DNA of 64,000 bases from Daphnia carinata. Its lineage: Eukaryota; Arthropoda; Branchiopoda; Diplostraca; Daphniidae. The stretch is from assembly GCF_022539665.2 (NCBI RefSeq), contig NC_081339.1, positions 8,119,367 through 8,183,366 on the forward strand, in the 5' to 3' direction. Below the pieces are notes generated by a model, which saw only the letters and a list, made by a program, of their open reading frames with translations, searched no databases and was not told the origin of the DNA. Below, piece by piece: positions 22,653-34,240 of this stretch. Each line of letters starts with the position of its first letter. Position 1 is the first letter of the stretch. The translations under genes were made by a program, and so were the position numbers.

Positions 22653-22712
22653 TCGTGGTTCATTGGTAGAGCATCGGCGAGGTATGCCGAACATCCAGGG
22701 TTCGATCCCTGG
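22653..22712 (+). repeat. tRNA-like sequence, right of spacer
   Basis: Shows a D-arm (GTTCATTGGTAGAGC), a perfect 5-bp anticodon-type stem TCGGC/GCCGA around a 7-nt loop, and a T-arm-like CCAGGGTTCGATCCCTGG. The loop lacks U33 and there is no matching acceptor stem, so this is a tRNA-derived repeat rather than a gene. Confidence 0.45.
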
Positions 22713-22967
22713 ATAATAATAGAATGCTTACAGATAAACGATAAACCAATACCCGTCACATTACCATCAAATGTGACAAAAACAAATAAAGCAAAGCCAA
22801 AAAAAAAAAATTGATAAATGCAATGTGTGAACAAAGCTAACACAGACAATGAAAGAAACGAATTTTGCAAAAAATATTTTAGAAAAAAAATTTTATTGAC
22901 AATTCTCTGCACATTACAATTATTTTTGCAACTTTAAAAAGGCACAATAGCCCTTTCAAAAGTTGCC

Positions 22968-23042
22968 GTCAACCCAGGCAGGGGGAGACACTGCCTTGTT
23001 GACCCACCGGGGAGATTACCCGGTGATTGGCTAAGAGAAGCC
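22968..23042. repeat. Three consecutive strong hairpins, right arm
   Basis: Exact inverted counterpart of 21887-21961: the GTCAAC/GTTGAC compound hairpin, the CACCGGG/CCCGGTG hairpin and the GGCT/AGCC hairpin in a row. It lies upstream of the outward ORF that starts at 23196. Confidence 0.65.
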
Positions 23043-23195
23043 GGAAGAAGAGCTGAAGATTTGGAACATTTTTACAGGAGCGATTAACCTTTAGTTCGGA
23101 TTTGTGGGCAGCCACGTCACCCTCCGTGAACACATCATCGGACGAAGCGGCACCCCACGTCCCCTTTCCGGCCAGAGCCCTCCAAACCTCGGTAT

Positions 23196-23588
23196 ATGTT
23201 GTTTTTATATATACCGTACAGTAGGGGCATGACCCCCTACGGGCTTATTACGAGTCAAGGGGAAACGGGGCTACGGAAAGGAAGGGAGCCCAGATATGCA
23301 CTTCAATTTTTTAAATATCAAATACCGTCTGGGGAATCCGAATTAAGTATAGAAATGTCATGTCATCCATCGAATCAATACAATTTATTCAGTGTCTTGC
23401 CCCAACCAAGAATCTTTTCAGATCCAATGTTACTATTAACCTATATTGAGAAAAGAAAAACAACACCGTTAAACACATCAATTGTTGATCATGGAACTTA
23501 CATGACTCATAGATTCAACTTCTGGTGGAAGCTTGGGAAAGGACATACAAATTGCAGATTAACTTCATTGTATAAGGCTCTTGAATGA
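23196..23588 (+). CDS. Unknown ORF, right-arm copy (130 codons)
   Basis: Counterpart of 21368-21733 with the same ATG, ending GHTNCRLTSLYKALE. It begins just after a palindromic GGGGCATGACCCC-like region. No recognised domain, signal or membrane segment. Coding status uncertain. Confidence 0.3.
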   Translation: MLFLYIPYSRGMTPYGLITSQGETGLRKGREPRYALQFFKYQIPSGESELSIEMSCHPSNQYNLFSVLPQPRIFSDPMLLLTYIEKRKTTPLNTSIVDHGTYMTHRFNFWWKLGKGHTNCRLTSLYKALE

Positions 23589-23779
23589 TAAACTAGCACC
23601 TGTAGAATGTTGCATTGTTGATAGTTGTGTTCCCAGTACTTGAAAATCCTTTCCTATTGGATAAAATTTTTTTTGGTAGATAAGACCTGGTTGGCAAAAA
23701 GGAGGAGAAATTCTTCGTCATAAATTCAAAATTATTTGAAGAAAAATCCTTTCATACCTAAAGAGTCCATGTATGATGT

Positions 23780-24764
23780 TCATCTCTGCAATAGCAGCAA
23801 AATTAAAACATCTTTAGGGCCATTTAAGTACCCAGTTTCCCCAACACTCTGAACGTAAAGGACAAGTTGTTCTTTAGACAGAGAAGCAGAATTATTTGAG
23901 GCTTCTAGCTGTGACAGAACTATAAAGGATTGCTGTTGTACTGGATTCATTAACACAAGATGGTACTTCTCATTAGGCAATTTGCATTACTCTATTAATT
24001 TACCTCACACCTTACGGTAATGCACTCTCAGTGTTTTTTCATCTGTAGGCTCACTCTTCCATCCTGTAACACTTCCAGACTTGATTTGATCCCCCGTTAA
24101 AATCTGTGAATGCAAAATAATAGCATTAAAAATACTTTTTCGATAGACAAAAAACCGAAAAGTACCTAATCCATGTTTCATGTTGCACTCGTGCCATTTC
24201 TGGGTTTCTGTACCACACCCATTTTCGGCCCAAATACGTTCCCACAATTGTTCAGTTCCTTCACTGCATGAGCTTATTACTAACGATTCCTTTAGTGCAG
24301 CACTAACAGAATTTAAATTTAACACACTGTCATGTGGTGGACTGAATAACTAAGCAATAAATAACTTTTTTAAAATTCTATACTTATTTTGAATTCTTAT
24401 TTGAAAACTTTAGGTACCTGGCTGTGTTCGCCTAATGCCAACTCATCCTCACGTTCAGTTACAGATGAGTTTTGAAAAACCTCCTTCACTGTTTGGAAAC
24501 TGTTCCGTTCCAATTTGTTCTTTTCCCCTAGCTGAGCTTGAAGACTCAAAATTTGAGCTACAAAACACGAATGAATAAAAGCAAATAAATAGAATCATTA
24601 CGTGTTAGGCCTACGATCCTTAGCTTTGTTATCTAATATTTTGTGTTGTTCCAATAACTGGGCCTGCAGCTTCATAATTTGATCTAATAAACAATAATTA
24701 ATAATTGAAAACCAATATAATAATGTTTATACTTACCATTTTTTTGTTTTATTATCTTATCCAT
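23780..24764 (-). CDS. Unknown coiled-coil gene, right-arm copy, better preserved
   Basis: Reads inward from ATG 24764. The first exon is 24737-24764, and exon blocks correspond one-to-one to the left-arm copy, with exon 4 starting at 24349. The frame stays open through SVSAALKESLVISS and WAENGCGTETQKWHECN. The left copy breaks at the position of that Trp. An inner segment (to about 23780) has an open frame including KEQLVLYVQSVGETGYLNGP, shared with the left arm. Exon joins after exon 4 are not settled. The N-terminal Gln/Leu-rich repeats look like a coiled coil. The family is unrecognised. The intact GT-AG introns show it was duplicated as DNA, not through mRNA. Confidence 0.45.
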
Positions 24765-25038
24765 TTTTCAATTGTTCCTCCAGCCACGCGTTGTTCTCCA
24801 GCCACGCTACTCAATTAACTGCTAATGGGATACAATTAACTCAAATTGCTTACATGCCTGTAATAACGAAACCGACTGATAGATGGCTACGGGTAGAAAA
24901 AAGAGAAAAAAGTGCGATTTTTTTTTTTTTTTCATGTAAGTACCCAAAATAAAAATAAAAAATATTGGCCTTTTTTCTGTTTACTGTTGTCGCCATCTAA
25001 CGGTCAGGTTTCTAGTTAATTCTCTACCTACACTGACC

Positions 25039-26210
25039 GAAAAAAATTTTAAGACCGACTAAATAAGCCCTACTAAATAAGACCGACTAAATAAGCCCTA
25101 CTAAATAAGCCCGACTTTCTTATTTTTACGGTTAATTCAAAAACTAAAAGCCTGACATAAAAACATATTCCATTTGCGTGATCAGCGATCAATTTAGAAT
25201 AGGAATAATGTATTTTTAATGAAATCTAGGATTTGAAGAAAATTAAAAAAGTAAGAAGGCAACCCAGAAAGCCTTCTCACTTTTCCAATTTTGGCAAAAT
25301 TTTAGATTTCGCTTTAAATACATGGTTTCGATGCAGAGTTGAACGGGCATCACGAATATGAGGGTTGTTTTTCCGTGGGACTCATGGTTTTTGGATAAAA
25401 CGTAAAAAACGGTAAAAGTTGGGTTAAAAAATAAGCCCGACTTTATCTTTCGGGCTTAAAAATCTTTCCTATTAAAAAATAGTATCCTTAAATCTCGATA
25501 ACTATACATGATTCTCATTCAAAATTAATCAAGGAACACGAAAATGGAATTTGTTTTTACCTAGAGTATATAGTTTTGGAATAATCTAAAATATAAAATT
25601 AGTGTGTGTACGAATCGAAATCATTACTAGCGCGCCAGTACGCTACAGCGCTAGCGTGACACATCAAACTTCTTTGATTATTAAAAAACAATAAATTCTA
25701 CGTAAAAACAAATCGTTTTCGTGTTCATTGTTAAATTTTGAATCAGAATCACATATGGTTATCTAGATTTAATGATATTATTTTTTAATAGGAAAATATT
25801 TTAAGCACGACAATATAAGCCCGGCTTTCGGTTTTTTATGGTTAATTCAAAAAGTAAAACCCTAATATAGAAATGTACCCCATTTTCGAGATCAGCGATC
25901 AATTTGGAATAGGAATAGTGTATTTTTCATGAAATCTAGGATTTGAAGAAAATTGGAAAAGTGAGAAGGCCTTCTTACTTTTTCAATTTTGGGACAATTT
26001 TAAATTTCGCTTTAAATACATAGTTTCGCTGCAGAATTGGACGGGCATTACGAATATGAGGGTTGTTTTCTCGTGGGACTCATAGTTTTTGAATAAAACG
26101 TAAAAAACGGTAAAAGTTGGGTTAAAAAATAAGCTTATATTGTTGGGCTTCAAATTTTTTTCTATTAAAAAATAATAGCATTAAATCTAGATAACTATAA
26201 TGATTCTGAT
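25039..26210. mobile_element. Cluster of nested MITE/foldback repeats
   Basis: A mosaic of non-coding repeats. Segment 25110-25420 recurs directly at 25821-26140 (period about 711 bp), sharing GATCAGCGATCAATTT and ACGTAAAAAACGGTAAAAG. Between the copies, about 25420-25830 is itself a long palindrome centred on the CAGTACGCTACAGCGCTAGC core near 25645. Ends and joints carry TTTTAAGCCCGAC/GTCGGGCTTAAAA inverted motifs. The right palindrome half repeats again up to 26210. No coding capacity. The same family flanks the inverted repeat on the left (19605-19918). Confidence 0.65.
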
Positions 26211-27550
26211 AAAGATAAGCCCGGCTAAGGATATAAGAAAAATCGGGCTTATTTAGTCGAGCTTGAAATTTTTTCTGCTAAATTAACATTCATCAGAATC
26301 GCTTAAATATCACAGGATATACTCAAAATTGAACGCTGAATCCGAGGAAACATTAAGTCTACCATTTTTGGAAATACACCGACTGTTTCTGCTGCATAGC
26401 GCTAGCGCTATAGCCTACTGCCGCGCTAGCATTGTGTAAAATATTCGTTGTATTTTAAAATCTCAATAAGTTGGATAAGTATGCATGATTTAGATTGAAA
26501 GTTTAACGAAAATCAATAAACTGAACTTTTTGCGGCATGGAATTTATGGATTTTGAGTAATCAAAAATATAAAAGTAGGTGCCCTGTAAATTTTAAACCC
26601 GACAAAAAAATAAGCCCGCCTTTTCCTATTAATATTTTTAAACAAATAATAGTTAATCATATACGCTATTTAAATTCAAATTTAACGATAATAACGAAAA
26701 CGAACTTTGCTTTGGCGTCCAATTTATGGTTTTTTAGTTATCTAAAATATATAAAAGTAGTTGCGCTGTAACAACTTTAATTGCACATAATTCTAAAACT
26801 TCATAGTAAACGGCAGAGGTAACTTGTCAGTTAGAATTAGCGTTCGATTTTGTGCCTAATGTCTGTTTTTTTATTGGATTCTAAGAGAAGGCGCTTTTTG
26901 ATGATTTTCGGCAAAATATAGCCTTCCCACTTTTTAAATTTTCGTCAAATTCTAGATTTAGTTAAAAATACATTATTCCGATTCGAAATTTATCGCTGGT
27001 AACGAAAATCGGGTTTATTTTGGCGTTGGGCTTATAGATTTTGAATTAACTGTAAAAAACAAAAAATTGAGTTGGTGCGCTAACAGCACTTTTTATTTTA
27101 TTTGAAAACAGCTGGTTTAAGGACAAAATAAATTACTGACTCGAAATCAGCGTTCAATTTTGATTATAGCCTGTGATTTTCTTCCAATTCCAAGAGATGT
27201 CGCTTTTTGATGATTTTAGGCAAAATGAGAAGGCTTATAGCCTTCGCACTTTTTCAATTTTCGTCAAATTCTAGATTTAGTTAAAAATACATTATTCCGA
27301 TTCTAAATTGATCGCCGGTCACGAAAATCGGGTTTATTTTGACATTAGGCTTAACAAAATGGAAAAAAGCGAAGGAAATCACCGTGGGAATTTTGCCTCA
27401 AAAACTTTTGTTGGTTGAATTTGACGCAATATACCCAATATTGAATTCTGGTGCCATTAAACTTGTTCTTTTTTCATTAAAGCAACTGTTTTGGAAATAC
27501 ACCAGTTCGAAGAACATAGTAGCTCGCTAGTACGCTCCAGCGCTAGGAAT
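26211..27550. repeat. Degenerate copies of the TAAGCCCGAC repeat family
   Basis: Includes further TAAGCCCG motifs (26216, 26610), the GCGCTAGCGCTATAGCC core near 26395 and another core near 27520. Two direct copies of a ~210-bp segment (26845-27065 and 27155-27365, offset about 310 bp) share CGCTTTTTGATGATTTT and TTAAAAATACATTATTCCGA. Short ORFs here are not convincing genes. Confidence 0.55.
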
Positions 27551-30168
27551 CAAAATCGGTAATAAATGACATCTCTTGGAACTCGAGCTAATTTCGGTTA
27601 CGTTTTCAGTTTTTCCTGAAATCATCCATTTTCTAAATAAATGAAAATAAAATGCCCTGAGCTGAACAACTTGATTTTTAAAAATGTTTGTTTTTACATA
27701 TAGTTCAAAAACATTAAGGCCAACTGAAGTATAAATTGGATTTCTGTAATTTTCATTTAATTCTAAATTTTACGCAAATTTCAAATTTTCGAAACAATGA
27801 AAAAAAAGGAAATAGGCGGGAAAACATATAAACTAAGTGTTTGCTTCTAGTAATCTATCTGATTCATATACCAAACCTTTCTCTGGCAATATGATCTATC
27901 TAATACAAATCGTTTTCCCTACTAATAAACAGAGTATTTTCATTAATCAAATTGATTAAATTCAATTGATAAAACACGTATTAATTCAACAAACTGTTGC
28001 ACTGCAACAAAAGTTGTGTTGCGTTGAACAATGTTTTCAAGCCAAAGGTTACAAGAAAATAAAAATAATAACAAATCAAGTTGCTCACCAAATGATGGTA
28101 AGGTGTTTTTTTTTTTTTATCGGCGTTCAACTTTTTATGCAGGATACTGTATGTTTGCAACCACGCGCCAGAATCTACAAAATACTTACTGGCACAGCTG
28201 TTAAGACCGTTGTGCAAAATTTGTCGAATAAGGAATTCTCACGCCATCTCTTGGCGTTGAGAACATTCTCGCCTTCTAGCGGAAGAAAGTTGTAGCATTC
28301 TCGCCGTTTTACCGGGAGAAATTGATAGCAATGCTTTTTTTTCAATTTAATACAATCCCTATCGGGAAACAGCTATGAACAGTTTCAGCTCAGATTTTGT
28401 TAAAAATAATAATTCTGTCGCAACTGAAATTCCGTAGGCCATTTCCCATACCTTTGTTTTAATAATGAAGTTTTAAGACCTTTCGAGCTCAAGCTGTATT
28501 CCTGTAACATAACACTCCTACGCATGCCAGTCACAGCATTTAATCCAATATATAACTCGCTTTGATAATTGAACTTCCATGATGGACGGATACTTTAATA
28601 ATGCAAGGTATGCAATTCTTTGGTAGTGCACATTCGGTGCTTGCCCATAGCTCCACACTCGCTTCAAAACAATATTTTCAAATTGTCTACCTTCCCTGGG
28701 TATTTGACAACAAGCAATTACACAGAAAGGCGCAAAAATACAACAGTTCGCTCGTCTCTGAAGCGATGCCTCGATGCATGTTTATATTTCAAAACTGTTC
28801 AAAATGGTAAAATTGCAATGTAAAGAAAGCTTTAGACCATGCAAGTTTGGGTCAATGATTCGTATTGTTCTGTCCTCTTTCGGAATAACTCGCCATCTAA
28901 CTGACTGAATCCAATTAACTGAGTTTCATTACAAATATATTGGCACACAACCTTGTTGGACGGGCTCTGAAAGTAAATCAAGAGCAAACGACGTTTTCGC
29001 CATTGCATAGTACCATTTCCGCCCAAAATGGATTGCATACGCCTCTGAAATGTATCCAGGAACGCTGTAGAGCAAAGATTTCACCAATCTTTGCAGCCAT
29101 CTACACAAAAATAATGTGAGCAAATTATAAGCAAAGATACCGAACACATCATTGGATTCGTCAATGGACAATATATCAAAGAGCGCCATAGAGTGTATCA
29201 ACTACAAATAGAAAACCACGCTTCAGCCATGTGTCATCAAATTATTTGAAGTCATTAAGGCGAAGCTTAACGACCAGCTAAATGGCAGGAGGCAGCGTCA
29301 ATATGCAACAAATTAGTCAATCAGATATGATCGTAAAAGTTTGCTAGAACTGAAGTTTACTAACATAATATGTAAGCTGGCCTGATGGATAATGAGTGAT
29401 AACTCTACCCCATGCATGTTCTCGAATAGCCCCGAAAACTCAGAAGTAAACAAAAAAATAAAAACGTTTTAAAACGATAAATATCGAGCTTCCTTAAGCT
29501 TCGTTGGAGATTTCTTACCTTTGATCTGTTCGTATCTGGTTCGTATTGACAACGTTATGTTATCATCATGACCGGAATTAACAAAAGACATTTTTTTTCC
29601 TATTTATAATTGTTAGAGGCAAATTTGATGAAGAACAAAAAGAAATACAACTGGTGACGAGAATGTGCAATGCCATATCGATAGGTATATCGGAAAAAAT
29701 ATCTGGATTATACCAGTTTGTACCATCAGCGACGCATGTACAAATTGCGCGGAAACGTCTTTCGAATTTTCAGTCTAATCAAGCACACAATTTAGCTGGG
29801 CTACTTAATCAGCCTCAGTTGTAATCCATTTCAATTCATGCACTATCGGATTTAGCTTAAGTCAAACCTGTATTATTCGTAAGGTATGTAAATGAATCGC
29901 ACAAACCCTCATGATCACGAAGTCGACTTGCTTTGTGTGTGTCGTTTTTCGTCTGTAGCAACGCTGCATTGTTGGGACAGTTGATGATCACGTTCGCTTT
30001 CATTCAAAACGATAGTGACATTTTCAGTTCTGCTGCATAAACTACCATTATTGGGTAACATGGGATAAAATAATAATATAATTGTGTTTAGTGCTACATC
30101 TTTTGATTGGTTGTCATGCAAGCCATACTTTGACCTGGTGACGAGATATGTATCTTCTTCTTTTGCAG
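27551..30168. other. Intergenic, mostly featureless
   Basis: A/T-rich spacer before exportin-1. A minus-strand stretch at 28832-29201 has two overlapping open frames and an acceptor-like TTTGTGTAG, so it might be a decayed exon. I recognise no family in it. Otherwise nothing seen. The right end contains the acceptor TTTTGCAG at 30161-30168, opening the exportin-1 start exon. Confidence 0.35.
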
Positions 30169-30190
30169 GACCGTAACACAGAACCTTGTA

Positions 30191-33100
30191 ATGGCAACTC
30201 TAGCAGAGCAGGCTTCAAAGCTGCTGGACTTTGATCAGAAGTTGGACATCACATTACTTGATAGTATAGTCGGGTGCATGTACTCTGGAGCTGGGGAACA
30301 AGTAAGTCCCGATGAGTTATTAAATTGCCTCATAAATTGTTTTCATGAAAAGCCTTTTCAAATTCAAAGCATCCCTTGAATGTGTGGTTTCAGTTCAAAC
30401 AATTCAATTGAACTACAGGGTGGAATAGATGGTTATTTAAAAGTGATATTAGGTTATTGTGTTATTCGATTGCCATAAATCTTAGATTGTCATTGATTGT
30501 CATGCCCTTACCATTGGTTACCATTCTACTTTAAGCCCTTCCGTATTTCACGGTCTGCACACAGTTTATGGAATAACTTTGGTGGTTAGAAAAAGTCTTA
30601 AGATAAAGGTGTATGAATTGTCAGCTTGGGGGGATTTACTTTCTTTTAACACCATTGTTGAGTTTATACATAGTATAAGATATTTGTTTAAATCAAAGCA
30701 TAATCTTATGGTTATCATATATTTTAGCAACGTCTAGCACGTGATGTTTTGACGACATTGAAGGAACATCCTCAGGCGTGGACGAGAGTAGACACAATCC
30801 TCGAATTTTCAAGTAATCAAGAAACAAAGTATTATGCCCTACAAATCTTGGAAGCCGTCATAAAAACCAGATGGAAAACCTTGCCTCGAGAGCAATGTGA
30901 AGGGATAAAGAAATACATCGTCGGTTTGATCATCAAAACTTCCTCGGACAACGACAGTGCCGAACGTGAAAAAGTGTACCTTAGCAAACTCAATATGGTA
31001 CTGGTTCTGATTCTGGAACGTGAATGGCCGAAACACTGGCCCTCGTTCATCCCAGATATTGTGGGTGCCAGCAAAACCAACGAGAGTTTATGCCAAAATA
31101 ACATGGCCATCCTCAAGCTTCTTTCTGAGGAAGTGTTTGACTTTTCATCTGGAAACATGACGCAGATCAAAGCTAAACACCTGAAGGATTCGATGTGCTC
31201 CGAGTTTTCTCAGATTTTCCAGCTCTGCCAGTTTGTGATGGTAAAATTCAAGTTCAAACACCCTACTATCATATCGTTGTATCAATTTTGTTTGCAATAT
31301 TTGCATTTGTAGGACAATTCGGCGAACGCTGCGTTGGTGGGTTCTACCCTGGAGACGCTTTTACGATTTCTCAGCTGGGTGCCTTTGGGCTATATATTTG
31401 AAACTAAGCTGATCACAACCCTCATCTTTAAGTTTCTGAACGTGCCACTCTTTCGCAATGTCACGTTGAAATGTCTCACAGAAATAGCAGGCCTAGCTAC
31501 TGGTCCTCAGTATGATGACGCATTCGCTGCTCTGTTCGCCCAGACGATGGCCCAGCTGGAGTTGATGTTGCCACTTGACATCAACATAAAAGAAGCTTTC
31601 GCCAAAGGACACGACGCAGAGCAGAATTTTATCCAGAACTTGGCAATGTTTTTGTGCACGATGCTTCGTCAACACGGTCCTCTGATGGAGCGTCGTGAGA
31701 AGGGCAACGTTCTCAAAGCACTTCAGTATTTGTTACTCATCTCTGAGGTAGAAGAAACGGAAATTTTCAAAATTTGCCTTGAATACTGGAATGCCTTGGC
31801 TGCTGACTTGTATCGCGAGACGCCATTCACCATCCCAACCGTCCCAATGTTTATGAGCAAGACAAGCAACACAGGATCATCTGTACGACGTGTCTTCTAT
31901 CAGGCAGTCCTCAGTCGGCTGCGTTACATCATCATTAGTCGAATGGCGAAGCCTGAAGAGGTGCTAGTGGTTGAGAACGAGAATGGTGAAGTAGTTCGCG
32001 AATTCATGAAAGACACAGATTCCATCAATCTGTACAAAAACATGCGTGAGACGCTCGTTTACCTTACCCACTTGGATTACGTGGATGCCGAGAGGATCAT
32101 GACGGACAAACTGCAGAATCAAGTCAACGGCACTGAATGGTCGTGGAAAAACCTCAATACTTTGTGCTGGGCTATTGGCAGCATTTCTGGTGCCATGCAC
32201 GAAGAGGACGAGAAACGTTTCTTGGTCACCGTCATTAAAGAACTTCTAGGCCTTTGTGAGCAGAAGAAAGGCAAGGATAACAAAGCTATTATTGCCTCCA
32301 ACATCATGTATGTTGTTGGACAGTATCCCCGTTTCCTTCGAGCTCACTGGAGGTTCCTGAAAACTGTAGTCAATAAGCTCTTCGAGTTTATGCACGAAAC
32401 ACACGATGGTGTTCAGGTAACATCAATTGGTCAAACTTCAATTCACAAACAGATCAATTTGTTCTTATTGTTATTATTATTATTTTCTCTTCTACTTCAT
32501 TCTAGGACATGGCATGTGATACCTTCATCAAAATCGCCCAAAAATGCCGACGGCACTTCGTGCAGGTGCAAGCAGGTGAAGTGACTCCTTTCATCGAAGA
32601 GATCCTGTCGACCATTAGCACCATTATTTGCGATCTACAACCGCAACAAGTGCACACGTTCTACGAAGCTGTCGGCTACATGATCAGCGCTCAGAACGAA
32701 AAATTTGTCCAAGAGCCTTTGATTGAGCGCTATATGCTCCTACCCAACCAAGTATGGGACGACATCATCAATCAGGCGACGCGCAATGTCGATGTTCTCA
32801 AAGACCCCGACGCAGTCAAGCAGCTGGCTAATATTCTAAAGGTACATTTATTCTTCGTAAATAAGAAACGTTTCTTTTCATAACATTTTGCGTATTCATT
32901 CACAGACGAACGTCCGCGCCTGCAAAGCGCTCGGTCACCCATACGTCTCACAGCTCGGCAGGATCTATTTAGACATGCTAAATGTGTACAAGGTGATGTC
33001 TGAAAACATAAGCGGTGCCATTGCACTCAGTGGAGAGAACGTCACCAAGCAGCCCTTGATTAAGAGCATGCGGCTTGTCAAGAAAGAAACCCTCAAACTC

Positions 33101-34240
33101 ATCTCGGATTGGGTCTCCCGCTCCAACGATCCCGAGTTGGTGCTCGACAACTTCATTCCTCCGTTGTTGAATGCCGTCTTGTATGATTACCAACGGTGTG
33201 CTGTTCCTTCTGCCCGCGAGCCGGAGGTTTTGAGCACGATGGCTACCATTGTCAACAAACTGGAAGGTCATACCACGTCGAATGTTCCGAAAATCTTTGA
33301 CGCGGTTTTCCAGTGCACGTTGGACATGATCAATAAGAACTTCGAGGAATTCCCTGAGCATCGTACCAACTTCTACCTTCTGCTTCAGTCGGTCAATAAT
33401 CACTGCTTCCCGGCCTTCCTCAGCCTGCCACCAGCCCAGTTCAAGCTAGTGCTCGACTCAATCATTTGGGCTTTCAAGCATACGATGCGCAATGTTGCCG
33501 ACACTGGTCTTGATATTCTCTACCAGTTACTGCAGAATGTTAGCCAACATGAGCAGGCAGCCCAAAGCTTTTACCAAACCTACTACATGGAAATTCTACA
33601 ACACGTGTTTTCCGTTGTGACGGATACATCGCACACGGCGGCTCTCACGATGCACGCTACTATCCTTGCCTACATGTTCACCATCGTCGAAATGGGAAAG
33701 GCATGTTATTGATGACATGATCAATCGCTATTTATTATTATTTTTTAAAATATCTGAATCCTTGGTACATTTGACCTTTTTTTTTTATTATTATAAAAGG
33801 TGGCGGTATCGTTAAATACCGCGGTTCCTGTTGTGGCACCGGAGAATCTGGCGGCCGCCAACGTCATCTTCGTCCAGAATTTTGTGGCGGAGGTGCTGCA
33901 CAATGCCTTCCCTCACCTGACGCAGCTGCAGCTTAAAGTGACTGTAGAAGGTCTCTTTAATTTGGATCAAGACATCACTGGGTTCCGGGAACATCTCAGA
34001 GATTTCCTCGTTCAGATCAAAGTATGTAGTCTGTAGTTTAATTTGGGTGTCAAACTAGTTTTATTAATTTGATTTTTTTTTTTCTCGAATTAGGAATTCA
34101 CCGGGGACGACGACAGCGACCTCTACTTGGAAGAAAGGGAAGGTGAACTGCGACGTGCTCAAGACGAGAAACGAAAAGTTCAAATGTCGGTGCCGGGCAT
34201 TTTGAACCCGCACGAAATCGCCGAAGAAATGCAAGATTAA
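30191..34240 (+). CDS. XPO1: Exportin-1 (CRM1), nuclear export receptor
   Basis: Seven coding exons: 30191-30301, 30728-31240, 31313-32416, 32506-32841, 32906-33700, 33800-34021 and 34094-34240. They give 1075 aa (human XPO1 is 1071). The protein opens MATLAEQASKLLDFDQKLDI. It contains the importin-beta N-terminal region (QRLARDVLTTLKEHPQAW), the CRIME-like helices (RTNFYLLLQSVNNHCFPAFL) and the leptomycin-B-reactive Cys in ELLGLCEQKKGKDNKA (residue 523, equivalent to human Cys528). It ends MSVPGILNPHEIAEEMQD. Exportin-1 carries leucine-rich NES cargo and RNPs out of the nucleus with RanGTP. The start exon follows a 5'-UTR splice acceptor at 30161-30168. Intron 5 has a GC donor at 33701. No clear poly-A signal was found close to the stop. 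Confidence 0.96.

Larger units (their letters stand above)
22729..24938. repeat. Right arm of large inverted repeat
   Basis: Inverted near-identical copy of 19944-22203, separated by a ~525-bp spacer that itself contains tRNA-like sequences. It carries the better-preserved copy of the unknown multi-exon gene (minus strand) and of the outward ORF (plus strand). Confidence 0.85.

Noticed and set aside
22653..22712. Functional tRNA gene
   Set aside because: D-, anticodon- and T-arm-like hairpins exist, but there is no acceptor stem and no U33. Better read as a tRNA-derived repeat.
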